Of a stretch of DNA of 64,000 nucleotides, positions 46,050 through 53,224 are shown piece after piece; the stretch's first letter is position 1; each line of letters opens with the position of its first letter. The DNA is from Paenibacillus arenosi (lineage in GTDB: Bacteria > Bacillota > Bacilli > Paenibacillales > Paenibacillaceae). The notes below the pieces were generated by a model. That model did not search any database, was not told the origin of the DNA, and saw only the letters and a program-made list of their open reading frames with translations. The stretch is from NCBI RefSeq assembly GCF_014841135.1, contig NZ_JACYTN010000001.1, positions 616,378 to 680,377 on the forward strand, written 5' to 3'. A program made the translations under genes and the position numbers.

Positions 46050-46532
46050 GCGAAAAGGGCTCGAACGTTGCTTATTTGAGGGGGAAAAGTTAGTTGGTGA
46101 TCGAATTGCAATTATTTCTAATGGAATTAAAGAAGGTGCAAGTAAAGAAGATAGCGGGATCGGAACTGCGTGAAGCATTAGCTACATGAACGGATGAAAC
46201 TACTCTAATGAGGATAAGAACACTTGTACGAGAAAGTATTAGACGGTAAAATATAACTATGGAAGAATCTTAAGGGTGACAATAATAAGCATGCTGGATG
46301 ATGAGCAGAGGGTAAGGGTTATCATTTTTTGATGAACTAGGGGATAAGCCATCTGATTTTATTGGGGCCAAGTGTTCTAAGCACTTGGTCTTTTATTACT
46401 TGTTTAATGCGGCTGTGAAAGGTATGTAGCATCGTCCTTTTGAATACTTCGTAGATGAGTATCAAGGAGTGCTTTAAATGAAATTCGCAAATATCTCGAT
46501 GATTGAGTATTTGCGAATTTCATAGATTAATA
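46050..46532. other. Non-coding transition zone before the cassette array
   Basis: Contains a terminator-like hairpin (GCCAAGTG / CACTTGGT, 46367-46395, followed by TTTTATT) and a long inverted repeat described separately. A degraded gene may lie around 46,090-46,190. No intact gene is seen. Confidence 0.45.
46478..46525 (+). repeat. Perfect 16-base inverted repeat carrying a 15-codon mini-ORF
   Basis: ATGAAATTCGCAAATA and TATTTGCGAATTTCAT flank a 14-base loop. AAGGAG lies eight bases before the ATG of an open frame MKFANISMIEYLRIS-stop that exactly fills the hairpin. It ends eight bases before the first GTTAGGTG core box of the cassette array, so it could be a leader, an attI-like site or a worn attC. 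Function unknown. Confidence 0.5.
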
Positions 46533-46544
46533 GTTAGGTGAAAT
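46533..46544 (+). repeat. First core box of the cassette array
   Basis: GTTAGGTGAAAT matches the right-hand core boxes of the downstream attC-like elements (GTTAGGTGGAAC, GTTAGGCGAAAT, GTTAGATGAAAT). Its complement is found with 9 of 12 matches at the left end of the next element (47024-47035), as expected if it opens the first cassette. Confidence 0.6.
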
Positions 46545-46621
46545 GCCGAAGATAAATAATCAATATTCATATAAGTTCTAAGAAATTAAAAATTAATAGC
46601 TACTGAAGAGGATACGTTTTA

Positions 46622-46993
46622 ATGAAAAATATAAAGAGAAAAGTATGGATAGAAGCGGAGCAGTGGGCAGAGGGAGAGTGGGATATTGAAGATGTAAATA
46701 CAGATGTGATTGTGGTTTTTTCAAATCGAATGAAATGGATAGCAAGTTTTTTTACATATAAGAACATTCAAACAATAAGAGAAAATAACAGGAAGACAGG
46801 AGAATGTTTGAATGGGTCCTATTACTGGTCAAGTGATATGGTACTAATTGATATTGGGAGCAGTGAAAGAATACACGAAGTAATCAACTATTTAATAGAG
46901 TCAGAAGAGTTTGAAAATGTATTTACTAGGTATCCGGATGTTGAAATTGAAGATGAGGAGTATTATCCTAAAGGCTTTTTTGTAAAGAACTAG
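46622..46993 (+). CDS. Cassette-borne hypothetical protein, 123 aa
   Basis: Acidic soluble protein rich in Trp and Tyr (MKNIKRKVWIEAEQWAEGEW). GAGG lies before the ATG. First gene of the array, followed 30 bases later by an attC-like element. No domain recognised; the small acidic character is like that of immunity proteins. Confidence 0.6.
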   Translation: MKNIKRKVWIEAEQWAEGEWDIEDVNTDVIVVFSNRMKWIASFFTYKNIQTIRENNRKTGECLNGSYYWSSDMVLIDIGSSERIHEVINYLIESEEFENVFTRYPDVEIEDEEYYPKGFFVKN

Positions 46994-47023
46994 GCATAAT
47001 TACTTGTAAGTAACTCAGGTAGC

Positions 47024-47150
47024 ACTTCGACTAACATAGCATTCACGCATCGGGCATTTTCCCCTCGGCCTCAGAGGATGATTCGGAGAAGCAACTGTTA
47101 GGACACATCAGATATTTGTCAGACGTCGTGAATACAAAAACGTTAGCTGA
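47024..47150 (+). repeat. attC-like element A
   Basis: Left box CGACTAAC, L box GCATTCACGCATCGGGCA, inner segment with GGACACATCAG, L' box GACGTCGTGAATAC and right box AACGTTAGCTGA. Right box GTTAGCTGA (47142-47150) is the exact reverse complement of TCAGCTAAC that opens the next element (47581-47589), across the intervening gene. Confidence 0.8.
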
Positions 47151-47281
47151 AACCGTCGAATTGCTGGATAAGACTAATCATCAAACCTCATTTATAACAG
47201 TTCAATACCAATCGAACAGCTAGTTAAGTTCAATAGTATAGAAAACACAATCAAAGAAATATAACTGAGTGTGGGGTTAAT

Positions 47282-47545
47282 ATGATTACTGAAGATAGAA
47301 TTAGAATTTTAATGAATTTATTGATAGAAAAACTCAAAGAAGAAGAAATACAAGAGATATATGAGTACTTAAACCATAACGAATGGGGAATAGCTTATGA
47401 GAATTTAGTATCAATCACATTGAGTAGAAAAATCATTATTAACGAGTATATTTTTAAATATCTTATAAAACTTAGGAATGACATGAAAATTGAAATTAAT
47501 GAAAACGAAATGATTCAACTTAAACAATTGATAAATAAACAATAG
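47282..47545 (+). CDS. MafI-type immunity-like protein
   Basis: 87 residues, acidic and helical: IYEYLNHNEWGIAYENLVSI resembles the EYxLNxxExxxAxExL core of MafI-family immunity proteins. GGGG/GTTAA lies before the ATG. It occupies a complete cassette between two matching core boxes. No toxin gene is next to it. Family call is moderate. Confidence 0.5.
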   Translation: MITEDRIRILMNLLIEKLKEEEIQEIYEYLNHNEWGIAYENLVSITLSRKIIINEYIFKYLIKLRNDMKIEINENEMIQLKQLINKQ

Positions 47546-47580
47546 GGATATTCTGATAGCATTTCAAGAAGTCGACGGCA

Positions 47581-47748
47581 TCAGCTAACATTATATCCAC
47601 GCATCGTAGCCTGGCGGCTCCTCGGTCCGTCCGAAGGGGATTGGCAGGGGAGTGTAAGTGTAATCAGGCGGACACATCCGCACCGACTTAAGGCTGCTGG
47701 TGCAGCCATAAGTCGGTGGGACGTCGCGGATATCGTAACGTTATATGC
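47581..47748 (+). repeat. attC-like element B (long form)
   Basis: TCAGCTAAC at the left, L box ATCCACGCATCG, GGACACATCCG, then a 16-bp terminal stem (CACCGACTTA-GGCTGC / GCAGCC-TAAGTCGGTG, 47681-47718), L' box GACGTCGCGGATATC and right box AACGTTATATGC. Its right box GTTATATGC is the exact complement of GCATATAAC that opens element C, one gene downstream; its own two ends do not match each other. Confidence 0.8.
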
Positions 47749-47784
47749 AATCGTGGTCAAAAACTATTTAAGAGGGGATTTCGC

Positions 47785-48291
47785 ATGGGGGTAGGATTTA
47801 CTGCACTTCTACATTTTTCTAAGGATTTAGATTATCAAAAGTTTGCAAACGATATAGGAAACAACAATTTGTTTCCTCAATTAAATCTGATAAATAATGA
47901 ATATAAGAATTTGAATGCAAAATTGAGTGTCTTTGATAATAAGTATATAACTTTGGATTATGGTACGGTTGACTTATCTTTCAACGAATACAACGTTGCT
48001 TGTATCAGGATAGATCGATATTGGAGTCATTTTCTTTCTCATAATGAAACCAGATTGCTACTCAAGGGAATATGTTTTGAGATTGCAAAATATTTTAACC
48101 AGGATAGAGTCGTATATCTACCAGATCATTGGGGATTAGATTATGTATTTAGCGAATATTGCATAGAAGAAATTATTGAATCTCTAAATAAACGATTTGG
48201 TAATCCACCAAATGAAATTGAGTCAATTTATAAAGAGTTCGAAGAACATATAGAAACAGATGGGTATTATATAGAGATATTTAATAGCTAA
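47785..48291 (+). CDS. Cassette-borne protein of the MGVxFTAL type, copy 1
   Basis: 168 residues. The ATG with AGAGGGGA before it is chosen; a longer frame would run back into the attC-like element. It begins MGVGFTALLHFSKDLDYQKF. A paralogue with the same opening (MGVNFTALFEH), a shared late-middle pattern (KICFEFxxxF near VYLPDHWGLDY/LYAPDLFCLDS) and similar length lies two cassettes on. Family of unknown function. Confidence 0.65.
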   Translation: MGVGFTALLHFSKDLDYQKFANDIGNNNLFPQLNLINNEYKNLNAKLSVFDNKYITLDYGTVDLSFNEYNVACIRIDRYWSHFLSHNETRLLLKGICFEIAKYFNQDRVVYLPDHWGLDYVFSEYCIEEIIESLNKRFGNPPNEIESIYKEFEEHIETDGYYIEIFNS

Positions 48292-48309
48292 TCGAAGATG
48301 AACACGACA

Positions 48310-48430
48310 GCATATAACACAGCATTCACGCATCGGGCATACGCCCTCGGTCTGGAGTATGATTCGGAGAAGTAGTTGCTGCGGACACATCCGACATGTG
48401 TTGGACGTCTTGAATCCAAGAATGTTATGC
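48310..48430 (+). repeat. attC-like element C
   Basis: Clean example of 121 bases: GCATATAAC, GCATTCACGCATCGGGCATA, a GGGC/GCCC mini-hairpin, TCGGTC, GGACACATCCGACATGTG with terminal stem TCCGACA / TGTTGGA, GACGTCTTGAATCC, AATGTTATGC. Left box is the exact complement of the box that starts the preceding gene unit. Confidence 0.82.
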
Positions 48431-48456
48431 GACATTCTTTTATGAGGTGAAGTAAA

Positions 48457-49182
48457 TTGAAGAATACTATAATCCGTGATATTAGATTATTTGAAGAAAA
48501 AACTCGAAGTTCTTTTCCAAGCTATATTGGAGAGATTTATTCTATTGACAAATCAATTCATTTTCTAAGTGACAGATATTCAAGAAAACTAAGAGAATTA
48601 GAATTTGTCACTAGAGACTTTCATCATTTATATATTGTACTAACACCATTTTTGGCTGAGGGAGAGATTGAAGAATCGGCAAATAGACCTGAAAAATGGA
48701 TGAAACTTTACTATATTGGAGTTTCACCTGATCTATTTAATTTAAAATCCAAAGAAGATAAAGAGAACAATATAATTGAAATTATTACTAACGTGTTAAA
48801 GTCAATCGCTATCTCAGAAGATCAACTTTGTATTGTTGATAAAGTTTTCAAGAAATTAGTAAAACTGAGAAGTAATATAGATATCATTCATCTAACTAAG
48901 GATACTAAGAAATACACAATAATTATTAGTTATCAAATAAGACCAGAAAACAAAATATCTCGAGCATCTATTGAATGTTTGGAGAAAACAACAGGAATTA
49001 AGAGGAAATCAATTCTTATTCAACTTAAGAGGTATGAAGATATTTTTTATTTGGTATCAACTATTTCCGAATCAAATCGAATTATTATTCTAAAGCCAAG
49101 AAATTCGGAAATAGCTAATTTTCATATTAAATCTTACGAAACACCATTGAAAATAAATATTGATGAAATGCCAATTGTCTAA
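48457..49182 (+). CDS. Cassette-borne hypothetical protein, 241 aa
   Basis: TTG start with GAGGTGAAG about eight bases before it. A soluble protein rich in Ile, Lys and Glu (MKNTIIRDIRLFEEKTRSSF). No domain recognised. Its cassette has lost the left half of the following attC-like element. Confidence 0.55.
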   Translation: MKNTIIRDIRLFEEKTRSSFPSYIGEIYSIDKSIHFLSDRYSRKLRELEFVTRDFHHLYIVLTPFLAEGEIEESANRPEKWMKLYYIGVSPDLFNLKSKEDKENNIIEIITNVLKSIAISEDQLCIVDKVFKKLVKLRSNIDIIHLTKDTKKYTIIISYQIRPENKISRASIECLEKTTGIKRKSILIQLKRYEDIFYLVSTISESNRIIILKPRNSEIANFHIKSYETPLKINIDEMPIV

Positions 49183-49198
49183 GTTCCTCTTTGAAGAA

Positions 49199-49228
49199 GG
49201 ACGTCGTGAACACAAGAACGTTAACTGA
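49199..49228 (+). repeat. attC-like element D, right half only
   Basis: GGACGTCGTGAACACAAGAACG then GTTAACTGA; the left half is missing, having been cut off next to the stop of the preceding gene. The complement TCAGTTAAC reappears with one mismatch (TCAGTTAGC) at 49319-49327, so a gene-less remnant cassette of about 100 bases may lie between. Confidence 0.6.
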
Positions 49229-49505
49229 AGCCCCTAAAGACAATAAAGATATTTGAAACCAATTAAAAGATTGATTACCTGTGGTAAAAGTGATCGTATA
49301 GTTAATACGATAAGTAACTCAGTTAGCATTAACATGGGTATGGAGCCTGGGGCAGATATTATGGATTTAAAACCGCAAAATAAGCAGAAAAAACGAAAAA
49401 TTGAATTTTATTTAAGAACATGATTTTTAAACCGAATGAATCACTAGCTCATAAATAAATGTAAAGAATTCAAAAAGATATTATTAGATGTAAGGACATG
49501 TAGAG
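49229..49505. other. Remnant cassette DNA without an intact gene
   Basis: AT-rich, with only tiny frames (a 29-codon one starts at 49335). Probably the worn remains of one or two cassettes; nothing else supportable. Confidence 0.4.
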
Positions 49506-49625
49506 AATTTACCATATTCACGCATCGGGCATTCGCCCATGGTCCGAGAAGAGGATTCGAAAAAGTAGATGCTGCGGACACATCCGACTGTGTCAGACGT
49601 CATGAATCCAAGAACGTTAGATGAA
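49506..49625 (+). repeat. attC-like element E
   Basis: Left box worn (AATTTACCAT for xxxTAACAT), then ATTCACGCATCGGGCATTCG, GGACACATCCGACTGTG, CAGACGTCATGAATCC and right box AACGTTAGATGAA. The right box GTTAGATGAA (49616-49625) is the exact ten-base complement of TTCATCTAAC that opens element F. Confidence 0.8.
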
Positions 49626-49646
49626 ATATACGTGAGGAGGAATAGA

Positions 49647-50204
49647 ATGGGTGTAAACTTCACCGCACTTTTTGAACATTGTATTAAAGTAGAAGAATTA
49701 CGTGATCTCCCCATGTATTTAAATAATCAAAAAAAATTCAAATATTTTTATAGTGTGGCGAGTACTTACGATGACACAAAAATAGACGACTGGAAATGGC
49801 CAGAAGATATTATAAGAAATAGGACTGTTGAGGAAGAGTTTCTAGAAGAAGGATTTGTTAGTATGGGTGGACCAGGCGGATTTACATTTTATTTAGGCAA
49901 ACATTTGTGCGAACTTCGTTCGTATGTACGATGGGGGAATTTTCTAGAAGAAGAAACTATACAGAATCACTTTCGTAAAATTTGTTTTGAATTTTCATAT
50001 ATATTTGGAAATCCACTATATGCTCCAGATCTTTTTTGTTTAGATTCTTATTTATTTGATGGAGAAACAATAGTTGAAGTTAGAGAATATTTGGCTAGGA
50101 AATATGGCGGGCCGTCAAAAACAATTAAGGATATGTATACAAATTATAAGTTGAATCAAGAATATAATAATTATTTTATAGAAGACTTCAAAGATATAAT
50201 CTAG
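49647..50204 (+). CDS. Cassette-borne protein of the MGVxFTAL type, copy 2
   Basis: 185 residues from the ATG with GAGGAGG before it; a longer frame would include attC-like DNA. MGVNFTALFEHCIKVEELRD at the start and a shared middle block (QNHFRKICFEFSYIFGNPLY compare LLKGICFEIAKYF) with the copy 1.4 kb upstream. Family of unknown function; the two copies are diverged, not a recent duplication. Confidence 0.65.
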   Translation: MGVNFTALFEHCIKVEELRDLPMYLNNQKKFKYFYSVASTYDDTKIDDWKWPEDIIRNRTVEEEFLEEGFVSMGGPGGFTFYLGKHLCELRSYVRWGNFLEEETIQNHFRKICFEFSYIFGNPLYAPDLFCLDSYLFDGETIVEVREYLARKYGGPSKTIKDMYTNYKLNQEYNNYFIEDFKDII

Positions 50205-50226
50205 ATATTTTGAAGAAGTCGTATAC

Positions 50227-50352
50227 TTCATCTAACATCATATTCTCGCATCGAGCATACGCCCTCGGTCCCAGAAGTGGATACAATGAAGTAGTTTGTG
50301 TGGACACATCCGACATTTATCGGACGTCGTGAATACGGCAATGTTAATGTGA
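50227..50352 (+). repeat. attC-like element F
   Basis: TTCATCTAACATCATATTCTCGCATCG to the left, GGACACATCCGACATTTATCGG with stem TCCGA/TCGGA, GACGTCGTGAATACGG, AATGTTAATGTGA to the right. Right box GTTAATGTGA is the complement of the next left box TCACATAAC except for one missing base. Confidence 0.82.
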
Positions 50353-50385
50353 AACCTGTGCAAAACTTGAGTATAGGAGAAAACA

Positions 50386-50943
50386 ATGAATCAATTCGCC
50401 CAAATTACAAGACCAATTAAAAGAACATACAAATTTATAATTTCATTTTTTAAATCAAACTGGGAGTTACAAGACTACCCAATTGAATTTCGACAACAAC
50501 AAGTACTTGATCTATCAGAGTCTAATCTCACGATGTATCCTTGGGAAGCAAGAATAATTAATTGGTACTGGATGAATGGAGATGGACAATCTAAAGAGGA
50601 AGCTTATTTAAAGCTAAAAGAACAATTTGATAAACATAAATTAGAGGGGAATAAACTTCCTAGACCTGGTCAGAAGGTTCAATTAACTTTTGCGAGTGTT
50701 GATCGAATGGATCAATACGAGATTGAAGCAGTTCATTTCTTTAAGGAAGTACTTGAAATGGATTATTATGAAATGTTTGTGAGTGATAAAAGTTCTATGT
50801 ATGATTTTTGTTGGACAGACGAGATGTTAAACGAGAAATATGAGAAAATTTCAGTAATATATGGAGTTGAAATAGAAGACATAGAAGGCTTATTAATCGT
50901 AGATATTTTACAGCGAATTCGAGAAGGCAAAGGCATCACATAA
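50386..50943 (+). CDS. Cassette-borne hypothetical protein, 185 aa
   Basis: AGGAG lies six bases before the ATG. A soluble protein, MNQFAQITRPIKRTYKFIIS, with YPWEARIINWYWMNGDGQSK in the middle. No domain recognised. Its TAA stop is part of the next element's left core box (CACATAAC), so gene and attC-like site overlap. Confidence 0.6.
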   Translation: MNQFAQITRPIKRTYKFIISFFKSNWELQDYPIEFRQQQVLDLSESNLTMYPWEARIINWYWMNGDGQSKEEAYLKLKEQFDKHKLEGNKLPRPGQKVQLTFASVDRMDQYEIEAVHFFKEVLEMDYYEMFVSDKSSMYDFCWTDEMLNEKYEKISVIYGVEIEDIEGLLIVDILQRIREGKGIT

Positions 50944-51060
50944 CATAATACTCACGAATTGGGCATTCCTCCTCGGTCCGGCACAAGATATTGGCAGTGA
51001 GGCAGGGCAGCGGGACATTCCCAACAACATCGGAAGTCGAGAATGCAACAACGTTATGAG
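50936..51060 (+). repeat. attC-like element G
   Basis: TCACATAACATAATACTCACG, GAATTGGGCATTCC, GGGACATTCCC, GGAAGTCGAGAATGC, AACGTTATGAG. More diverged than C or F but with all boxes in order. Its right box GTTATGAG is not clearly matched at the start of element H, so the next unit is probably composite. Confidence 0.72.
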
Positions 51061-51122
51061 AAATCAATGAATTGGATTAAAAGGCAGCTAAAAATAAAAA
51101 TGCACACAAGAAGGAGAAAAAC

Positions 51123-51197
51123 ATGGATGAATTTACAAAAACAAAAGTGAAGAAAATAATGGATGAGTATATAAGGGGTAAAATTCCGAAACATTAG
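51123..51197 (+). pseudogene. Fragment of a DUF3024-like gene
   Basis: 24 codons, MDEFTKTKVKKIMDEYIRGK, with GAAGGAG before the ATG, resembling the N-terminus of DUF3024 proteins and then stopping. Probably a truncated gene. Confidence 0.4.
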
Positions 51198-51302
51198 GAG
51201 ATAAGCTTATAAAAGGGAAGTTTAAAACCCATAAATAATAACACTGCGAAATAATGAAGGTGTATAATGTAAGTAACAATGAAATTCGTGAGGTGAAGTT
51301 CA

Positions 51303-51485
51303 ATGAGTATTAAAGGTGAAGTAATCAAACTTATACAGGATCTTCCTGAGGATGTGACAATGGAGGATATTTTATACAAATTACATGTCAGGGCAAGAAT
51401 AGAGGAGGGATTGTGTGAATTAAATGAAGGTAAGGGCATACCGCATAATGAAGCAATGGAGCAAATCTCTAAATGGCTAAGTTAA
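51303..51485 (+). CDS. Type II antitoxin partner of ParE/RelE-like toxin
   Basis: 60 residues, MSIKGEVIKLIQDLPEDVTM and EGLCELNEGKGIPHNEAMEQ: the LPxDxTxEDIxxxLxxRxxIExGLxxxxxGxxxPHxE pattern of small antitoxins that precede ParE-type toxins. GAGGTGAAG before the ATG. Overlaps the toxin gene by 13 bases. Confidence 0.8.
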   Translation: MSIKGEVIKLIQDLPEDVTMEDILYKLHVRARIEEGLCELNEGKGIPHNEAMEQISKWLS

Positions 51486-51757
51486 CTTGGTCGCCAAGGT
51501 CCCTGAGTGACTTGGAATTAATTTATGAGTATATAAAGCTTGACTCAGAAGAAAATGCCAGCTACTTTATTAAACAATTAATAACTTCGACTATAGATAT
51601 TACTGAATTTCCTTTCTCAGGAAGAATGGTGGCCGAATTTAAGGAAAACAGAATTCGCGAAAAAATTTATAAGAATTACAGAATAATATATAGGATAAGC
51701 ACAGATGAAGTAGAAGTAGTGACGGTATTGCATCAATCTAGAAGGCTTACTAAATGA
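51473..51757 (+). CDS. ParE/RelE-family toxin
   Basis: 94 residues. LTWSPRSLSDLELIYEYIKL, a FPFSGRMVAEF centre and KNYRIIYRISTDEVEVVTVL followed by HQSRRL are the classic ParE/RelE layout, ending in the HxxR motif. Overlaps the antitoxin gene. A partial second copy of this gene's 3' end and flank lies at 54,060-54,200. Toxin-antitoxin cassettes are typical stabilisers of integron arrays. Confidence 0.85.
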   Translation: MAKLTWSPRSLSDLELIYEYIKLDSEENASYFIKQLITSTIDITEFPFSGRMVAEFKENRIREKIYKNYRIIYRISTDEVEVVTVLHQSRRLTK

Positions 51758-51768
51758 TTTAGAACATC

Positions 51769-51806
51769 ATGAATTTCTTAATGAAATCTATGATGTTTTT
51801 TTTGTG
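51769..51806 (+). terminator. Terminator of the toxin-antitoxin pair
   Basis: CATCAT-gaa-TTTC / GAAA-tct-ATGATG hairpin with a T run. Confidence 0.75.
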
Positions 51807-51822
51807 GAGAAATTCAAGCATG

Positions 51823-51951
51823 CTTCGGATAACAATGCATTCAATCATCGGGCACGCGACACTGGTTCCAAGAGTGGATTCAGATGAGTAGTTGCTGTGG
51901 AAACCATCCGACTTCGTCGGACATTATGAATACACGAACGTTAGGTGGAAC
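51823..51951 (+). repeat. attC-like element H
   Basis: CTTCGGATAACAATGCATTC, ATCATCGGGCACGCGAC, terminal stem TCCGAC / GTCGGA, CATTATGAATACACG, AACGTTAGGTGGAAC. Both L boxes differ from the consensus in a similar way to element L. Confidence 0.75.
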
Positions 51952-51991
51952 TAATCGAGATATTTTATAAAACTAAGGGGAGTAAGAGATA

Positions 51992-52390
51992 ATGAAAACC
52001 ACTAGGATCAAAAGCGTGATGCTGATCGTAGGAGTTTTAATGGTCGTGGTCGGTATCGTTTGCTATAATTTGAGGTTGTATCTGCCTGAAGTTCCCGTTG
52101 AAGGAGTGAGCAGAAAGCAAGCATATGAAGTGATTTTCAATAAACATAATTCTTTTCAGTTTTTAACAAATAAAAGTGGTTATAACTGGTATGTTTATCA
52201 AGGCAATCAGGAAGGGGGTAAAACGGAACTCATCAAACAATTTAATACATTGGGTTTTAATTTTGTTGAACAACTAGGTTCGGGTTACATATTTATGAGA
52301 GACAAAGCGGCAGAGCAGATAATTGTGGAATCGCAGATGTGGACTGGGAAGTACATTATTTATCAATTGCCTAATGAAGTGAAGTTTTAA
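51992..52390 (+). CDS. Cassette-borne membrane-anchored hypothetical protein, 132 aa
   Basis: One N-terminal span (IKSVMLIVGVLMVVVGIVCY) and an outer domain of about 100 residues (NWYVYQGNQEGGKTELIKQF). GGGGAG before the ATG. No domain recognised. Confidence 0.6.
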   Translation: MKTTRIKSVMLIVGVLMVVVGIVCYNLRLYLPEVPVEGVSRKQAYEVIFNKHNSFQFLTNKSGYNWYVYQGNQEGGKTELIKQFNTLGFNFVEQLGSGYIFMRDKAAEQIIVESQMWTGKYIIYQLPNEVKF

Positions 52391-52415
52391 CTTGCGAGTC
52401 ATTGTAAAGTTACAT

Positions 52416-52499
52416 CTGCACCATCTAATCTCATAGAGCAGCTCACTAGCGCTTACATAAAGTATTTGGACGCTGTGAACATGAAAATGTTATATGACC
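52416..52499 (+). repeat. attC-like element I, diverged and short
   Basis: CTGCACCATCTAATC at the left (compare CACCTAAC expected from the unit start GTTAGGTGG), GGACGCTGTGAACATG and AATGTTATATGACC at the right. The central part is reduced. Confidence 0.5.
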
Positions 52500-52655
52500 T
52501 ATCAATAAATCCAATTTCTCATTCCTCGTACTAGGACTTCTCGTTATTGTCAACAATTATTACAAAGTATCATTTTTGAAATAATAAAGTAGCACTTGAT
52601 TTGAACAATATAGAAGATGAACAGGTAGTAAATTTGTACATGAGGAGATAAAAGG

Positions 52656-53105
52656 ATGACAAATAACAAATTACTAAGAATGGACAATGTCGGCATCGTT
52701 GTAGAATCCCTTGATAATGCAATCTCTTTCTTCGAGGAGATTGGCTTGGTCCTCGAAGGGAGAGCCAATGTCGAAGGGGAATGGGCTGGTCGCGTAACCG
52801 GACTAGGTTCTCAGTGTGTAGAAATTGCTATGATGGTGACCCCAGATGGCCACAGCCGAATTGAGCTTTCGAGATTTCTCACACCAGCTACTATATCAGA
52901 TCACCGGAATGCCCCTGTAAACTCTCTCGGCTATCTGCGCGTCATGTTTGCAGTTCAAGACATTGATGAAATGGTATCTAGACTCAGTAAGCATGGTGCT
53001 CAGATCGTTGGTGAAGTGGTTCAGTATAAGGACTCTTATCGGCTCTGTTACATTCGTGGAGTCGAAGGAATTCTAATTGGTTTGGCGGAGAAAATAAGTA
53101 AGTAA
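52656..53105 (+). CDS. VOC-superfamily (glyoxalase/dioxygenase-like) protein
   Basis: 149 residues: MDNVGIVVESLDNAISFFEE, LGYLRVMFAVQDIDEMVSRL and GVEGILIGLAEKI mark two beta-alpha-beta-beta-beta modules. GAGGAG eight bases before the ATG. Codon choice and GC look higher than in neighbouring cassette genes. Substrate unknown; many VOC proteins act in detoxification. Confidence 0.85.
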   Translation: MTNNKLLRMDNVGIVVESLDNAISFFEEIGLVLEGRANVEGEWAGRVTGLGSQCVEIAMMVTPDGHSRIELSRFLTPATISDHRNAPVNSLGYLRVMFAVQDIDEMVSRLSKHGAQIVGEVVQYKDSYRLCYIRGVEGILIGLAEKISK

Positions 53106-53138
53106 CGGCTGATAAAAAAGCCTATACTTAAGAGAGCT

Positions 53139-53190
53139 CCGGACACATTCAGTTTTGTCGGATGTCGTGAATACGGGAACGTTAGGCGAA
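53139..53190 (+). repeat. attC-like element J, right half
   Basis: CCGGACACATTCAGTTTTGTCGG, ATGTCGTGAATACGGG, AACGTTAGGCGAA. The left half is missing. Confidence 0.65.
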
Positions 53191-53224
53191 ATAACCAGTA
53201 ACATGAGTCGAGAGGAGATAATCA

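Noticed and set aside
47716..47784. N-terminal extension of the first MGVxFTAL protein
   Set aside because: Those codons lie in the attC-like element; the internal ATG has a good ribosome site and matches the paralogue's start.
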